Both the position numbers and the translations under genes were made by a program. A stretch of DNA of 64,000 nt from Telmatactis stephensoni. Its lineage: Eukaryota > Cnidaria > Anthozoa > Actiniaria > Isophelliidae. The notes under the pieces are model-generated. The model ran no database searches. It saw nothing but the letters and a program-made list of their open reading frames with translations, and was not told the origin of the DNA. Below are positions 10,832-21,048 of this stretch, one piece after another. The stretch's first letter is position 1. Each line of letters opens with the position of its first letter. The stretch spans positions 179,635-243,634 of the forward strand of contig JALIZF010001330.1 of NCBI GenBank assembly GCA_029948255.1, read 5' to 3'.

Positions 10832-12064
10832 TGCACTATCTTGTTTAACTTGCATTGTTTCCATTTGCATGATTGCTTTGGAATCCCTGTAATCCCTGGA
10901 TATGTTTTTCTTTGGCAATCACAGCAATCATATTAATTTATCAAATTGAAGTCAGGCTTTTTACAATAGGCCACTTTTGATATATTGATCATTCATAAAT
11001 CAATTCAAAACAAGGATCTGCTAAAGGGAAAGTAATTGCTAGCATTTAATTCAGCCCTAAGGCTTTATTTGATCATTGTTCATCTAATGTATCAAAAGTG
11101 GCAGGGTTATTATTTGAAAGTTTCAGGCATTAATTTAATTCTTCAAAGAAATGTATAATGTAAATATTGTTACAGTTTTCAAGGGTTTTTGTTTTCATTT
11201 TAAGCTGTATAACTGCCGAAACAATTTCTAAATGCAAAAAAGGAAGACTGTATTGATAGAAAAGAAAGGAAATGATCTGTTGGTACAATCATATCATTAA
11301 TGTGAATTTCACACAAAAATATTCAATTTATTTATTTATTAATTATTTATTTATTCAATGTGCCAAAACTGTTTTTAACCTGATTTACACCAGCAATGAA
11401 AATGTAAAGATTAACTGAATATTTGATTGGATTTATAATTTTAGTTTTTGAAAATCATATTTGATTGCATTTAATCAATAATGTTATTAATGAAATAAAT
11501 AAATACAATGTGTAAAGATCATATTCATTCCTTGTTTGCTCACTATTTACAATAAGCTTAAAACTCATATTTGAATGTATTTGCTATAGAAATAGTGAAT
11601 ATGGTATTTGAAGCTTTGCATACTAACAATTTCTAGTGTCAAATATCAAATTTGCTCCATATTTACATTATGTTTACAATATATTTAAAAGCACAAATTT
11701 GCATCAGTTTGCTGAAACTGGCAAATCTAAGTATTTGAAGACCTTTACTTACTGAGGATTTTAAAATCAAATATCAGATTCACTCCATGCTTGCACCATG
11801 TTTGCAAATGTAAAAATTTGCTTGTATTTGCACTATCAGTGAAAAAATTACAAATATGAAAATTGCACTGCATTTGTTTCAAAGTGAAGGTTGGTTAAAT
11901 ATATGAATTCACACAACATTTGCTACTATAACAAGTGATTTAGTGAAAAAGGTCTTCACTATATTTGCTACATTAGAAAAGATGATGTAAATTTAAATTT
12001 GCAAAAATGCAAATTTGATCAAAGACAATCAAATATGGTATTCACCCTACATTTACAACATCTT
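10832..12064. other. Right subterminal region of the CACTA block
   Basis: Non-coding. Between about 11,580 and 12,064 there are many short words related to those at the left end (ATATTTGCTA, CATGTTTGCA, AAATTTGCAT, GTATTTGCAC). It ends TATTCACCCTACATTTAC, the imperfect complement of the left edge. 10,832-11,580 shows nothing beyond AT-rich sequence and a TATTTATTTATT run near 11,330. Confidence 0.45.
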
Positions 12065-12069
12065 TAACA

Positions 12070-13010
12070 TAGCTGCAAATCCGTTTTTTCGTGCAGTGAA
12101 AGAACCTATACAGGAGATTCAACTTCACGCGTTTGGAGATGCTAGCGGGCATGGAGTGTGTGCAGCTGTATACGCCGTAGTGTCTCAAGTGTCGGGACTC
12201 TCTCAAGGTCTCGTCACAGCGAAGTCTCGTCTTGCCAAGGAGGGACTAACTATCCCTCGCTTGGAGCTCGTAGCTGGACACATGGCGGTGAATTTAGCAT
12301 CTAATGTGCGTAGCGCATTAGAAGGCTTTCCTGTTGCGGCTGAAACACAATGCTGGCTCGACAGTACAGTAGCTCTACACTGGATCCAGGATAACGGAGA
12401 GTACCGACAGTTCGTGGCTAATCGAGTGAGAAAGATCCAAAGCCACGAGGAAGCACGTTGGCATCACGTGCCAACAACAGACAACCCTGCTGACCTCGGG
12501 AGTCGTGGGGGATCAGTCAGTGATAAAGATATGTGGTGGTCTGGGCCAGTATGGCTTCCCTATCCTGAGAAATGGCCACCAGCGATAGTTACCAAAGCAA
12601 GTCCTAACAGCGAAAAGGAAAATAAGGTTCAACAAGAACTTTTTGCAGTTGGGGTCGAAGTGAAAAACTGCTTTGATCACGTGCTCGAAAGGTTCGGCTT
12701 GCGTAAAGCCGTGAGAATTTGTGCATGGATCTCGCGATTCACACACAATTCTCGACATCCTTCCAAACTGAGAATAAGAGGGCCGTTGACGACGGAAGAA
12801 ATCGCACGACAAGAGCTATGGCTGATAAAACGTGCGCAACAACAGAGCGTAGATTCATCAAAGTTTGCAAGTGACAAAGAGCAGTTAAATCTACAGCTGA
12901 ACAAAGATGGAGTGTGGGAGTGCCGTGGATGCATTCAGGGTGAGTTTCCTGTTTACCTACCAGGCAACTCGCCATTTACAGCCGAGGTAGTTTACCATTT
13001 ACCCATTTAC
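12070..13010 (+). pseudogene. BEL/Pao RNase H and linker region
   Basis: From about 12,085 the frame reads EIQLHAFGDASGHGVCAAVY, then KSRLAKEGLTIPRLELVAG, CWLDSTVALHWIQD and PTTDNPADLGSRGG. These are the ordered RNase H and tether motifs of the Pao/BEL polyprotein. The frame runs to WECRGCIQGEFPVYLPGNSP before it is interrupted. About 80 residues, including the H2C2 zinc-binding region that should precede the integrase, are missing near 12,990-13,010, so the polyprotein is internally deleted. Codons upstream of about 12,085 belong to the flanking insertion. Confidence 0.85.
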
Positions 13011-14053
13011 CAACAGGAAACCTACCCAGCGAATGGACCGTGGGCACAATACCATTTGACGTCATTGGAGTAGACTTTGCAGGTCCAATTAAGTACAGTG
13101 GTAAAAGAAAAACTGAAAAGAAAGCCTACATTGCTCTGTACTCCTGTTGTCTGACCAGGGGAGTGTTTCTTGAGGTTCTACCTAGTCTAGAGACAGAAGA
13201 ATTCATCCAAAGTTTCAAGCGTTTCATCGCAAGGAGAGGACGGCCATCAGTAGTCTACTCCGACAATGGTTCCACGTTTGTTGCAGCAGCAAAGTGGTTG
13301 AAGAACGTACGCAAAGATGAGAAGTTCCACGAGTTCTTGAGTGATCAAACCATCACGTGGCGGTTCAACGCAAGTCGTGCACCATGGTGGGGAGGTCATT
13401 TCGAACGCCTCATCGGCTTATTTAAGGCTGCGTTCTACAAAACTGTTGGACAAGGACACCTGACCTGGAACGAGATGTGCGAAGTTGTTCTTGACATCGA
13501 GGTTACACTTAACAACAGACCCTTGTGCTACATGGAGGAGGACCACCAACTACCGACCTTCACGCCAAACTCGCTTTTCTTGAATCCCTACCTGCTTCCA
13601 GAGCTACAGTCCCACCATCTGAAAGATGGAAATCTAAGGAAACGCGCGAAGCTCATCCTATCAGCGAAGGATGCAATGTGGCGTCGATGGACGGGGGAGT
13701 ACATGAGAGCTCTACGCGAACGCCACCAGATAAAGCACGGATCTAGGGAAAACCGCCTAGCAGTGGGAGACGTAGTGATAGTAAAGTCAGAGGAACGGAA
13801 TCGCAACAATTGGCCTTTAGCGATAGTAACCGAGTTGTACACTGGGAGAGACGGCATCGTGCGCGCAGCTAAATTGCACAAAGGCACAGGGCACATCGAA
13901 CGACCGATTCAGCACCTCTATCCTCTTGAGCTGTCATGCGATATTGAGCCAGTGTCTAACGACAACCTGGAAGCAAAAGTGCCACCACCCAGACGGGATG
14001 CTGCCGTTGCTGCTTGTCTATGCATACAAGATATGTCGCAATATCAAGATTGA
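13011..14053 (+). pseudogene. BEL/Pao integrase domain
   Basis: The frame resumes as PTGNLPSEW and has GVDFAGPI (first Asp), VVYSDNGSTF (second Asp) and WWGGHFERLIGLFK (Glu), the DDE triad of retroviral-type integrases. A C-terminal domain with NRLAVGDVVIVKSEERNRNN and LYTGRDGIVRAAKLHKG matches the basic C-terminal domain of BEL integrases. The frame is open to 14,053. The domain looks intact, but its fusion to the upstream polyprotein is lost by deletion and frameshift. Confidence 0.88.
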
Positions 14054-14181
14054 AAGACTCTTTAATGAACATTGTGCAGAAAATTACTCTATATACCCAA
14101 TATAGAACATTTATTAGTATATACATCGTTTTGTTGAACAGTTTCCTTATCTTACATATGTCAAGACATAAGGGGGGATTG

Positions 14182-14388
14182 TGTCGGAAACAGTATTTTA
14201 ATGGAATTGTAATCATGAATATTAATGAGTGATATTGTTAGTGTAATTGAATATTGTAGAGAGCGAGAGTGAAGCGAGCGACTCAGCAAGCGGCTAGTAG
14301 TGATTGTAAGTGCAGTGATTAAAGTGACAATAAAATGCGAAGAGAGAGACCAGGAAACGTCTTGCTTGCTTGGTAGGCGTTTTCGACA
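14182..14388 (+). mobile_element. BEL/Pao 3' LTR, 207 bp
   Basis: A purine run AAGGGGGGAT at 14,170-14,179 is the likely polypurine tract. The LTR starts TGTCGGAAACAG and ends GTTTTCGACA, with TG...CA ends. It contains an AATAAA-type signal (ACAATAAAATG near 14,328). It follows the integrase by about 130 bp, as expected for a 3' LTR. The 5' LTR is not seen in the window, so target duplication cannot be checked. Confidence 0.75.
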
Positions 14389-15207
14389 ATAATTCTGCAG
14401 ACTCAATGAAATCTATGTATTACAGTGATGCCTCAGAAACTCCCAGTCCAGCTGGTAAACCTAGAAATGTGCTTTTGATAGATGAGTTTTTTATGTTCTT
14501 GTGTCGAATGAGAGCAGGTCTATTAGAACAGGACCTTGCTGTAAGATTCAATATTCACATATCTTCAGTTTCTAGAAAGATCATTACCTGGTGTAATTTT
14601 CTGTATTTTGTTCTTGGGTCAATGTCAATATGGCCATAGACATATGCCACAGTGTTTCAAGAATGTTTACCCCCAAACAAGGGTAATTTTAGATTGCACT
14701 GAGATAAGAACTCAGGCACCTTCATCACTTTTATTATCAAGTCAGTTTTACTCTAATTATAAAAGTAGTCATACTTTGAAAGCATTGATCGGAATTGCAC
14801 CCAATGGTGCAACTATCTTCATTTCAACATTGTATAATGGATGTTTATCTGATGTAGAAATTGTAAAGCTGAGTGGGATTTTAGATTTAATTGAGCAGGG
14901 GGACAGTGTGATGGCAGACAAAGGCTTCACTATTGAAGACGATCTTAAGATTAGAGGTGCTACTTTGAAAATCCCGCCATTTTTGAGGGATACAAATTCT
15001 GGCCAGTTTACTCTAAAGGAAATTCAGCAGACTCAACAAATAGCAGCTGTTAGAATTCACGTAGAAAGGGCTATTAGAAGGATAAAAGAATTCCATTTTT
15101 TCGATTCAGTAAATCCCTTAACATTGACTGGCTCCATTAACCAGTTGTGGACTGTATGCTCTGCACTGTGTAACTTTCTAGGTCCCCTTATTGATGAGAA
15201 AGAGTAA
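14389..15207 (+). pseudogene. ISL2EU-type DDE transposase (DDE_Tnp_4), frameshifted
   Basis: The first frame (from about 14,400) reads a helix-turn-helix region, RMRAGLLEQDLAVRFNIHIS and SVSRKIITWCNFLY. After a frameshift near 14,630 the second frame has RVILDCTEI (Asp), VMADKGFTIEDDL (Asp) and IHVERAIRRIKEFH (Glu), the DDE order of DDE_Tnp_4 proteins, ending at 15,207. As I recall, this pairing with a YqaJ nuclease is typical of ISL2EU elements. The N-terminus is cut by the BEL LTR edge, so BEL appears to have landed in this transposon. Confidence 0.75.
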
Positions 15208-15533
15208 CTCATATGATATTAAAAGGTATCATATATATGATTCAGTTTTCAGAATGTACATATTTCACTATTCATTTAAAAGTGACAGCAATTTTTGTGC
15301 AGTTATCAGTGATACAAATGTCTGAATATAATAATTTACACAACATTCTTATACTGCAGTAAATGATGTCAGAACAATGTACATGTGTAATTTGACTGTG
15401 AGGTCACTGTCAAAATAAATAGACTATCTTATTGTAATGTATCTTAATGGTATTAGTTTCTCTATCTATCTTAAAGAAAGTACTCAAAAAAAAGGTGTCT
15501 AATTTCTCTTGAACTTCTTTCCATTTGTTTTCA
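15208..15533. other. Non-coding gap between convergent ISL2EU genes
   Basis: AT-rich, no frame of note. It contains likely polyadenylation signals of the two convergent genes (AAAATAAATAGAC near 15,412). Confidence 0.4.
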
Positions 15534-15820
15534 TCAAAATAGATATGCAAAAAGGTCACACCACTCTAGCCCTGTTACAGCTAATTGCATCAGTATTTGG
15601 TAGTAGTAATTGTGGTTTTCTTTTAGTATATACTTTTGGTCGTCATTTTTTTCAAGTAGTTGACTTCTACAACAGACTGTAAAACAGGACACTTGATCTC
15701 CAGTAGACCAAAGGGGCTTCCTCTCTTTTGGTTGTAGACCTTCCTGTCTGGTGATGCCGCCAACCAAGGACACCAGGGACTAATTACAATACCACATGGC
15801 AAGACATTAACTGCATTACA
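15534..15820 (-). pseudogene. YqaJ-type exonuclease, C-terminal part, frameshifted
   Basis: On the minus strand the frame reads LPCGIVISPWCPWLAASPDR, then FGLLEIKCPVLQSV. After a frameshift near 15,640 it continues YILKENHNYYYQILMQLAV and TGLEWCDLFAYLF. ASPD, LEIKCP and YY-Q-Q are the active-site motifs of YqaJ/lambda-exonuclease-like nucleases (Asp, Glu-x-Lys, Gln). The N-terminus is cut by the LINE that starts at 15,822. The gene is convergent with the transposase at 14.4-15.2 kb, and the pair supports an ISL2EU assignment. Confidence 0.75.
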
Positions 15821-15821
15821 G

Positions 15822-16160
15822 GGGACTTTAATTTTCACGTTGGTGATGCCTCAGATGCAATCGCTCTTCGATTTCTTGATATTCTTGAATCTTTCAATCT
15901 TACTCAACATGTCAAACATCCTACCTATCAAGGGAAGCAGATTCTAGATCTTTTAATAACCAAGGCTGATGATAACATTATAAATTGTGTTTCCGTTTCT
16001 GATCCGGCCATTTCTGATCACTGTGCTGTTTTTTCTGACTTAAATATTTGCAAACAACCTTTTGAAAGAAAGAGTTTAGTATGTCGAAAGTTAAAGTCAG
16101 TCAATTTAGAACATTTTTCAAATGACATTTCTGCCTCATCTTTATTAACTTCCTCGCATA
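15822..16160 (+). pseudogene. LINE endonuclease, C-terminal half
   Basis: The frame reads GDFNFHVGDASDAIALRFLD, LLITKADDNIINCVSVSD and PAISDHCAVF. GDFN and SDH are the third and fourth catalytic motifs of the EEP-type LINE endonuclease. It continues to SSLLTSSH, where the LTR relic begins after CATA. Joined across the relic, the frame runs on into the reverse transcriptase. Confidence 0.85.
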
Positions 16161-16625
16161 TGTAGCGAGGGGGGATTAAGCGAATTAGATAACCAACATG
16201 TATCCGGTAATTAGACACTGTATATGACGAACTTCCTGTACTAGCTATTACACAATAATTGATTATAATTGTTACGAAAATGTAAAATAAAGTTGAGTTC
16301 CATCAAAGAGCCTTAGAGAGAAGTTCTTGGCCCGTTACAAATCTGGTGGCAGTGGTAAAACAACCACCACCACAAAACACGAACACAGCAACACACCACG
16401 AACCAAACCACAATGACTACAGCAATTTTTCCTCCAAAATATGACAGTGGTGATTTTGAGGCATGGTTTCGCCAGTTTGAAGCGTGCTGTACGGCGAATG
16501 GATGGGTCGTCACAGAAGCAAAAGATGACAAACTCTTGAAACTACCAGCGTTCTTAACGGGCCGAGCGGCCAGCCATTTTTATGCCATCGACTCAGACAA
16601 ACGGGACACTTCTTGGCCCGTTACA
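16161..16625 (+). mobile_element. Internally deleted LTR retrotransposon relic (465 bp) with 4-bp duplication
   Basis: The LTR is 16,161-16,339 (TGTAGCGAGG...CCCGTTACA, 179 bp). It is followed by a TGGTGGCAGTGG-like motif, a gag start (16,413) and then only the last 16 bp of a second LTR (16,610-16,625, TTCTTGGCCCGTTACA). CATA at 16,157-16,160 and 16,626-16,629 is the target duplication. A deletion between gag and the 3' LTR end removed the rest. The style fits Ty3/Gypsy. Confidence 0.85.
16413..16609 (+). pseudogene. Gag N-terminus of the LTR relic (about 65 codons)
   Basis: It starts MTTAIFPPKYDSGDFEAWFR and includes AFLTGRAASHFYAI, which resembles the capsid start of Ty3/Gypsy gag proteins (W-x-x-QFE, LPAFL-GRA-). 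It is cut off at 16,609 by the deletion. By chance the frame runs through the LTR remnant into the LINE, producing a 766-codon chimeric frame that is not a real gene. Confidence 0.7.
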
Positions 16626-18713
16626 CATATAGATCTTGATGCGCTTCTCGATCAATATGAATCCGCACTCGCGTCTACACTGGACCGGCATGCGCCACGT
16701 AAAGAACGCATAATAACTGTGCGACCTTCTGTGCCATGGTACACTGACGAAATTAAAGATGATAAACTTAAACGTAGGCGTCTTGAAAGGAAATGGTGCA
16801 AGTCTCGTTTAACGGTGGACCGACAATCGTATGTTGATCAATGCATCATGGTTAAAAATCTGATCAGTAAGGCTAAAAACGAATTCTACTCAAATGTTAT
16901 ATCTGAGAACAAGTCGAACCAGAGAGTTTTGTTCTCTACTTTTCAAAAATGGACAAACATGAATTGTGATCAACATTTTCCCTCCTCGTCCTGTCCCGAT
17001 AACCTTGCGAACTTATTTGCTGACTTTTTTGAAGATAAAATTAAAAAAATTCAAGCCACTTTTGAAAATACTGTTGAAAGTACTACAATGGTACTTAATA
17101 CTGTCTCTATAAAGAACTGTCTTTCTACTTTTAGAGAGGTCTCTTGTTCTGATCTCTCTAAGCTCATCTCTCCTCTAGCCTCTAAGTCCTGTGATCTTGA
17201 CCCTGTCCCAGGTAGGATCCTGAAAAGTTGCTTTGACATTCTCCTTCCTACCATAAACAAGATTGTTAATTTGTCATTATCTTCAGGAAAGTTTCCAACA
17301 AATCTGAAAAAGGCTATCATAAAACCGGTTCTTAAGAAGCAGGGCATGTCTACTGAAGAATTTTCTAGCTTCAGACCAATTTCAAATTTGAAGTTCATTG
17401 CTAAAGCTATAGAAAGAGTTGTTGCTAATCAGCTTATTGATCACTTAGAAAGAAACAGTCTCCACGAAACTTTTCAATCTGCCTACAAGAAACATCAGAG
17501 TGTTGAGACGGCCTTGCTTAGGGTACACAATGTCATTTTGAAAGCAATTGATGAGAAACGATCTGTTTTTCTAATATTGCTAGATCTCTCAGCTGCTTTT
17601 GATACAGTCAATCATAGCATTCTACTTGATAGGATGTTCTCCAGGTTTGGCATTAAGGAACAAGCTCTTGAATGGTTTAAATCCTACCTAAATGGTAGGA
17701 GCTTTAGGGTCTGCGTCGAAGGAGGTACATCTACAAATCGTTCTTTTCAATGTGGAGTTCCACAAGGCTCTATTCTGGGCTCTATCTTGTTTCTAATATA
17801 CACATCACCGATTGGTGACATTCTCAGAAAACATGGCATTGATTTTCATTTATATGCTGATGATACTCAGCTATATATCACCTTTGAAACTTCTCTACAG
17901 GAAATGGAACAAGCTAAGAGAAAGGTTGAAGCCTGTGTCTATGATATTGACAATTGGATGACTACAAATAAATTGAAACTAAACACTGATAAAACTGAGG
18001 TTTTGCTTCTATCAGCGGCTCATCGTCCCCGACCATCCTTTGATTCACTTAGGTGTGGAGGTCTTGATATACCTCCAAAGTCTACAGTTCGTAATATCGG
18101 TGTTATATTTGATGAGAAAGTGTCTCTAGAAAACCAAATCACCTCTTTGTGTAAGTCCTGCTTTTTTCACATTAAAAACATCTGGAAGATTCGGAAATTT
18201 ATTTCATTTGAAGCCTGTGAAACACTGGTTCATGCATTTATCTCCTCTAGACTCGATTTTTGTAATTCAATTCTTTATGGGTTACCAAAATATCAAATTC
18301 AAAAACTCCAGCGAGTTCAAAACGCTGCTGCTCGTCTTGTGTCTGGTTCTCACAAATATGAACACATTACACCAGTACTAAAACGCCTACACTGGTTGCC
18401 TGTTGAGCAACGTATTCAATACAAAATACTCCTACTTACTTTCAAGGCCTTAAATGGCTCTTCTCCTAGCTATATAAGGGATCTTGTGGAACAGTACAGT
18501 CCACCTCGTTCACTTAGAACGAAGGAACTTCACTTGCTAACAAGAGGTACGTTCAGATTAATTACGTATGGAAAACGAGCTTTTTCTAATGCTGCTCCAG
18601 AGTTGTGGAACAGCATTCCTCTTGACATAAGGCAATGTCAAGATATAACAAGTTTTAAACAAAAATTGAAAACATTTCTTTTTAAAAAAGGCTTTCAGGA
18701 AAGGTTTGAATAA
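16626..18713 (+). pseudogene. L2/CR1-like LINE reverse transcriptase
   Basis: After the endonuclease linker the frame has AIIKPVLKKQG, FRPISNLKFIAKAIERVV, FLILLDLSAAFDTVNHSILL (motif A), QCGVPQGSILG (motif B) and FHLYADDTQLY (motif C), then the thumb with LNTDKTEVLLL. It ends at 18,713 after a C-terminal FKQKLKTFLFKKGF. All catalytic residues are present and no stop interrupts 2.1 kb. The protein lacks its own start only because the copy is 5'-truncated and interrupted by the gag relic. Confidence 0.9.
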
Positions 18714-19012
18714 ATGATTGTTTTTAACATTTTTCAATCTATAATCTTTTAAAATATTGTATATTGAATGTTAAATCATAAATTTTGAAATCTAATGCCA
18801 ATTGTTTCTATTCCAATGTTTTTATGCAAATGTATTATGTGAACATAAATTGTATCAATGTATTATAAAAATACATATTTTTTAAAAAAAAGTTTAATCT
18901 TAATTTTTCATATCATTTTTTAATCTTTTAAACTGTGGAGCAAAGCGTTGTTGAACCTTGGGATATTGACGCTTTACAAAATACTTTTATTATTATTATT
19001 ATTATTATTACC
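18714..19012 (+). other. LINE 3' UTR with TTA microsatellite tail
   Basis: The 3' UTR holds GAACCTTGGGATATTGACGC then TTTACAAAATAC and a run of ATT repeats. A tail of short tandem repeats instead of poly(A) is usual for L2-like LINEs. Confidence 0.7.
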
Positions 19013-20470
19013 AATGACGTACAATCAAACAGTTACAATTGTGACCAAAGTTGCATTATTTAGTAAAACATTTGTGTTATCCCCTATAAACTAACAAATG
19101 TCTGTAGAATAGTATGAAAATATATATGATGACAAGATGTGATAAAAAATTGGCAATAAGATCTTACTTCACTATATGCTTTAGCTGCTATTGGCTCACA
19201 TGCTACCCCATGTTTCATTGCTGCAGTTGTCAGTTGCTGTGACCAGTTGTCTTGTATCTTGTCACAAGAGTCTAGAAAAATCTAGAAAATCACTTGTGTT
19301 GAATTATGATATTTTTTATAATGAACTGTCTGGGTGTAGGTCTGACATAACATGCAGGGTAATAAAAGTGTTTCATAAAAGTTGAGTTTTCAACTTTACC
19401 TCGTCTTTCGTTTCCAAATCTCCACTGCCTTGGATGCAGTAACTCAGTGGTATCGTAGCTTATGCCACTTTGGATCAGATGACTGTAACTGTGTTTCTTC
19501 TTCTAATTTATGAGCTGTTGTCATAGACACCTCAATGCTGGTATGAGATACTAGGTTTTCTTCTGTAAGAACTATATGGTAGTGTGGTGACATGGCACTG
19601 TGTATCGGTAAGTATGGAAAATGTGGTGCATTGTAAATGTTGATAATGAAGTTTGTATGTAGTTGTTATTGGTAGCTTATAGGACTTCCCTTTAGAAATT
19701 CACCATATTTTGTCTGTTTTGTGTCAGTGGTTGAATTGTCAATACATGTTAAAATTAATGCATTTTATATAAAGCTAACTGACACAGAAGTCTGGTTACA
19801 TGCCCACAGCTACCACTTAAACCAATAGCACACAAACAGAGAGCATGTAGAATTTCTGTGGTTGACTGAATACTGAAAGTAACCTGTTATCAAGAAAGAT
19901 TGTATTTTTGAGCAACTAAAACTGATTTCGCTAATCGACAATAATCAACATTTCTCTTACTTTTGCCGAATTAGTAGGTTCATTTCTCTTTTGGGAATGA
20001 TAGACTTTGGTCTCAATTGCTACTTTATTGCTGGTCGGTAAGACTATAACAAGAAATTGATAATGAAGTTTGTATGTAGTTGTTGTTGGTAGCTTATAGG
20101 ACTTCCCTTTAGAAATTCACCATATTTTGTCTGTTTCATGTCAGTGGTTGAATTGTCAATACATGTTAAAATTAATGCATTTTATATAAAGCTAACTGGA
20201 AGTTTGGAAAAAACTGCAATGTACTTCTTTGTTGGAGCTTGAAAATAAGCAAGCATCATGGCACAGATCATGCTAAAAAGAAACTGTTGACAATGGAATG
20301 CTAAAAAGAGTGAAGCAAAAGTATGAAAGGCAGTTAGCATGTCCCGATAAGTCCAGACATAAATTGTGGGATTTCATGACAGAAAGTTCTCAGTTAACTT
20401 GATCAAAATAATCTACAAGAAGGAAGTCTGCTTTTCTAGGATGGCCCAGCTGGCTATTGTAAAAATCTGC
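19013..20470. other. Non-coding region with a direct repeat
   Basis: No supported coding sequence. It contains a 142-bp direct repeat (19,640-19,781 and 20,057-20,198). Near 20,300 a minor frame (LKRVKQKYERQLACPDKSRH) may be an exon end belonging to the fragment at 20,476. Confidence 0.4.
19640..20198 (+). repeat. Direct repeat of 142 bp, copies 417 bp apart
   Basis: Copies 19,640-19,781 and 20,057-20,198 share TTGATAATGAAGTTTGTATG through ATATAAAGCTAACTG with about four differences. They may be solo copies of one short element or LTR-like ends of a tiny element; no TG...CA ends are visible. Confidence 0.8.
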
Positions 20471-20475
20471 ACAAT

Positions 20476-20805
20476 GTGATTACTTTTTCTGCAGGTGAAT
20501 CACTTCGTTCTGCTATTAGGAAGTTAGGCAATGCCAAACTCGCTGTTAAACTTAATACAGCAATTACTGATGATGATGCTCATTCTATAGACATTAAGTA
20601 TCACCCTCAAGTGAAACGTGAAAAACAAGTTTATCAAGTGTCAAGTGAAGAATTGGTAAACTTTCTCAAACAGATGTTCCGATGGTATTCCTCTTGGTAT
20701 CGATTAAAAGCGTATGTCACATGGCTACTGAGATTTAAGAATTACTTGGTGGACAAGTACCAAAAATCAAAGAATTCTTGCAGCAATGTTCCTATTCCCA
20801 AATGA
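20476..20805 (+). pseudogene. Exon-like fragment of an unnamed element ORF (DIKYH motif)
   Basis: A TTTTTCTGCAG acceptor precedes 20,496, and the frame reads GESLRSAIRKLGNAKLAVKL then HSIDIKYHPQVKREKQVYQV. Families of large unnamed cnidarian element proteins have an N-terminal region with AHA-DIKYHxxCW. Here the cysteine is replaced (HPQV). The later part (YSSWYRLKAYVTW) is of unknown origin. No catalytic motif is present, and function cannot be inferred. Confidence 0.35.
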
Positions 20806-21048
20806 GAATTATCTGTGAAGGAGATTTGTGAAGCTGAAAGAGCCATCATCCAGGTGTTCAGAACAACGCATTCAAAACTGAAACAGCTCTCCTGAAAAGG
20901 CAGCTCATGCAATCCAAGAAAGAGAATCACAAAGGAAGCTACTTAGATAAATCAAGTTCCATTCAAAAGCTCTGCCTGGTCTTGAAAGAAGATATTCTGA
21001 TATTCTGATATTCTGTGTTAGCGGACGCTTAGACTATGCCCCAATTGC

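Larger units (their letters stand above)
3742..12064. mobile_element. CACTA (En/Spm)-type DNA transposon block, about 8.3 kb (edges approximate)
   Basis: This block separates the two BEL/Pao parts. It holds a tnp2-type transposase pseudogene on the minus strand (4913-9060) and a divergent two-exon gene on the plus strand (9452-10,831). Both ends are rich in short variants of ATATTTGCA. Imperfect inverted ends can be read: GTAAATATGGAGTGAAT at the left and, as complement, GTAAATGTAGGGTGAAT at the right. Families of this superfamily usually have CAC termini, subterminal repeats and 3-bp target duplications. I cannot see a clean CAC end here, so the edges are uncertain by tens of bases. Confidence 0.6.
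15822..19012 (+). mobile_element. 5'-truncated L2/CR1-like LINE, interrupted by an LTR relic
   Basis: The element runs from the middle of its endonuclease to a 3' tail ending in a TTATTATTATTA microsatellite at 18,987-19,012, as in L2-clade elements. It is split at 16,161-16,625 by an LTR retrotransposon relic with a 4-bp duplication. Apart from that insertion and 5' truncation, ORF2 is open to 18,713, so this is a fairly young copy. Confidence 0.85.

Noticed and set aside
12015..12084. N-terminal codons of the RNase H frame as BEL protein
   Set aside because: They read through the CACTA subterminal repeats (AT-rich, ATATTTGCA words) and have no BEL similarity.
16413..18713. A single 766-codon gene
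   Set aside because: The first 65 codons are gag from an LTR relic with its own target duplication; the rest is LINE reverse transcriptase. The fusion is accidental.
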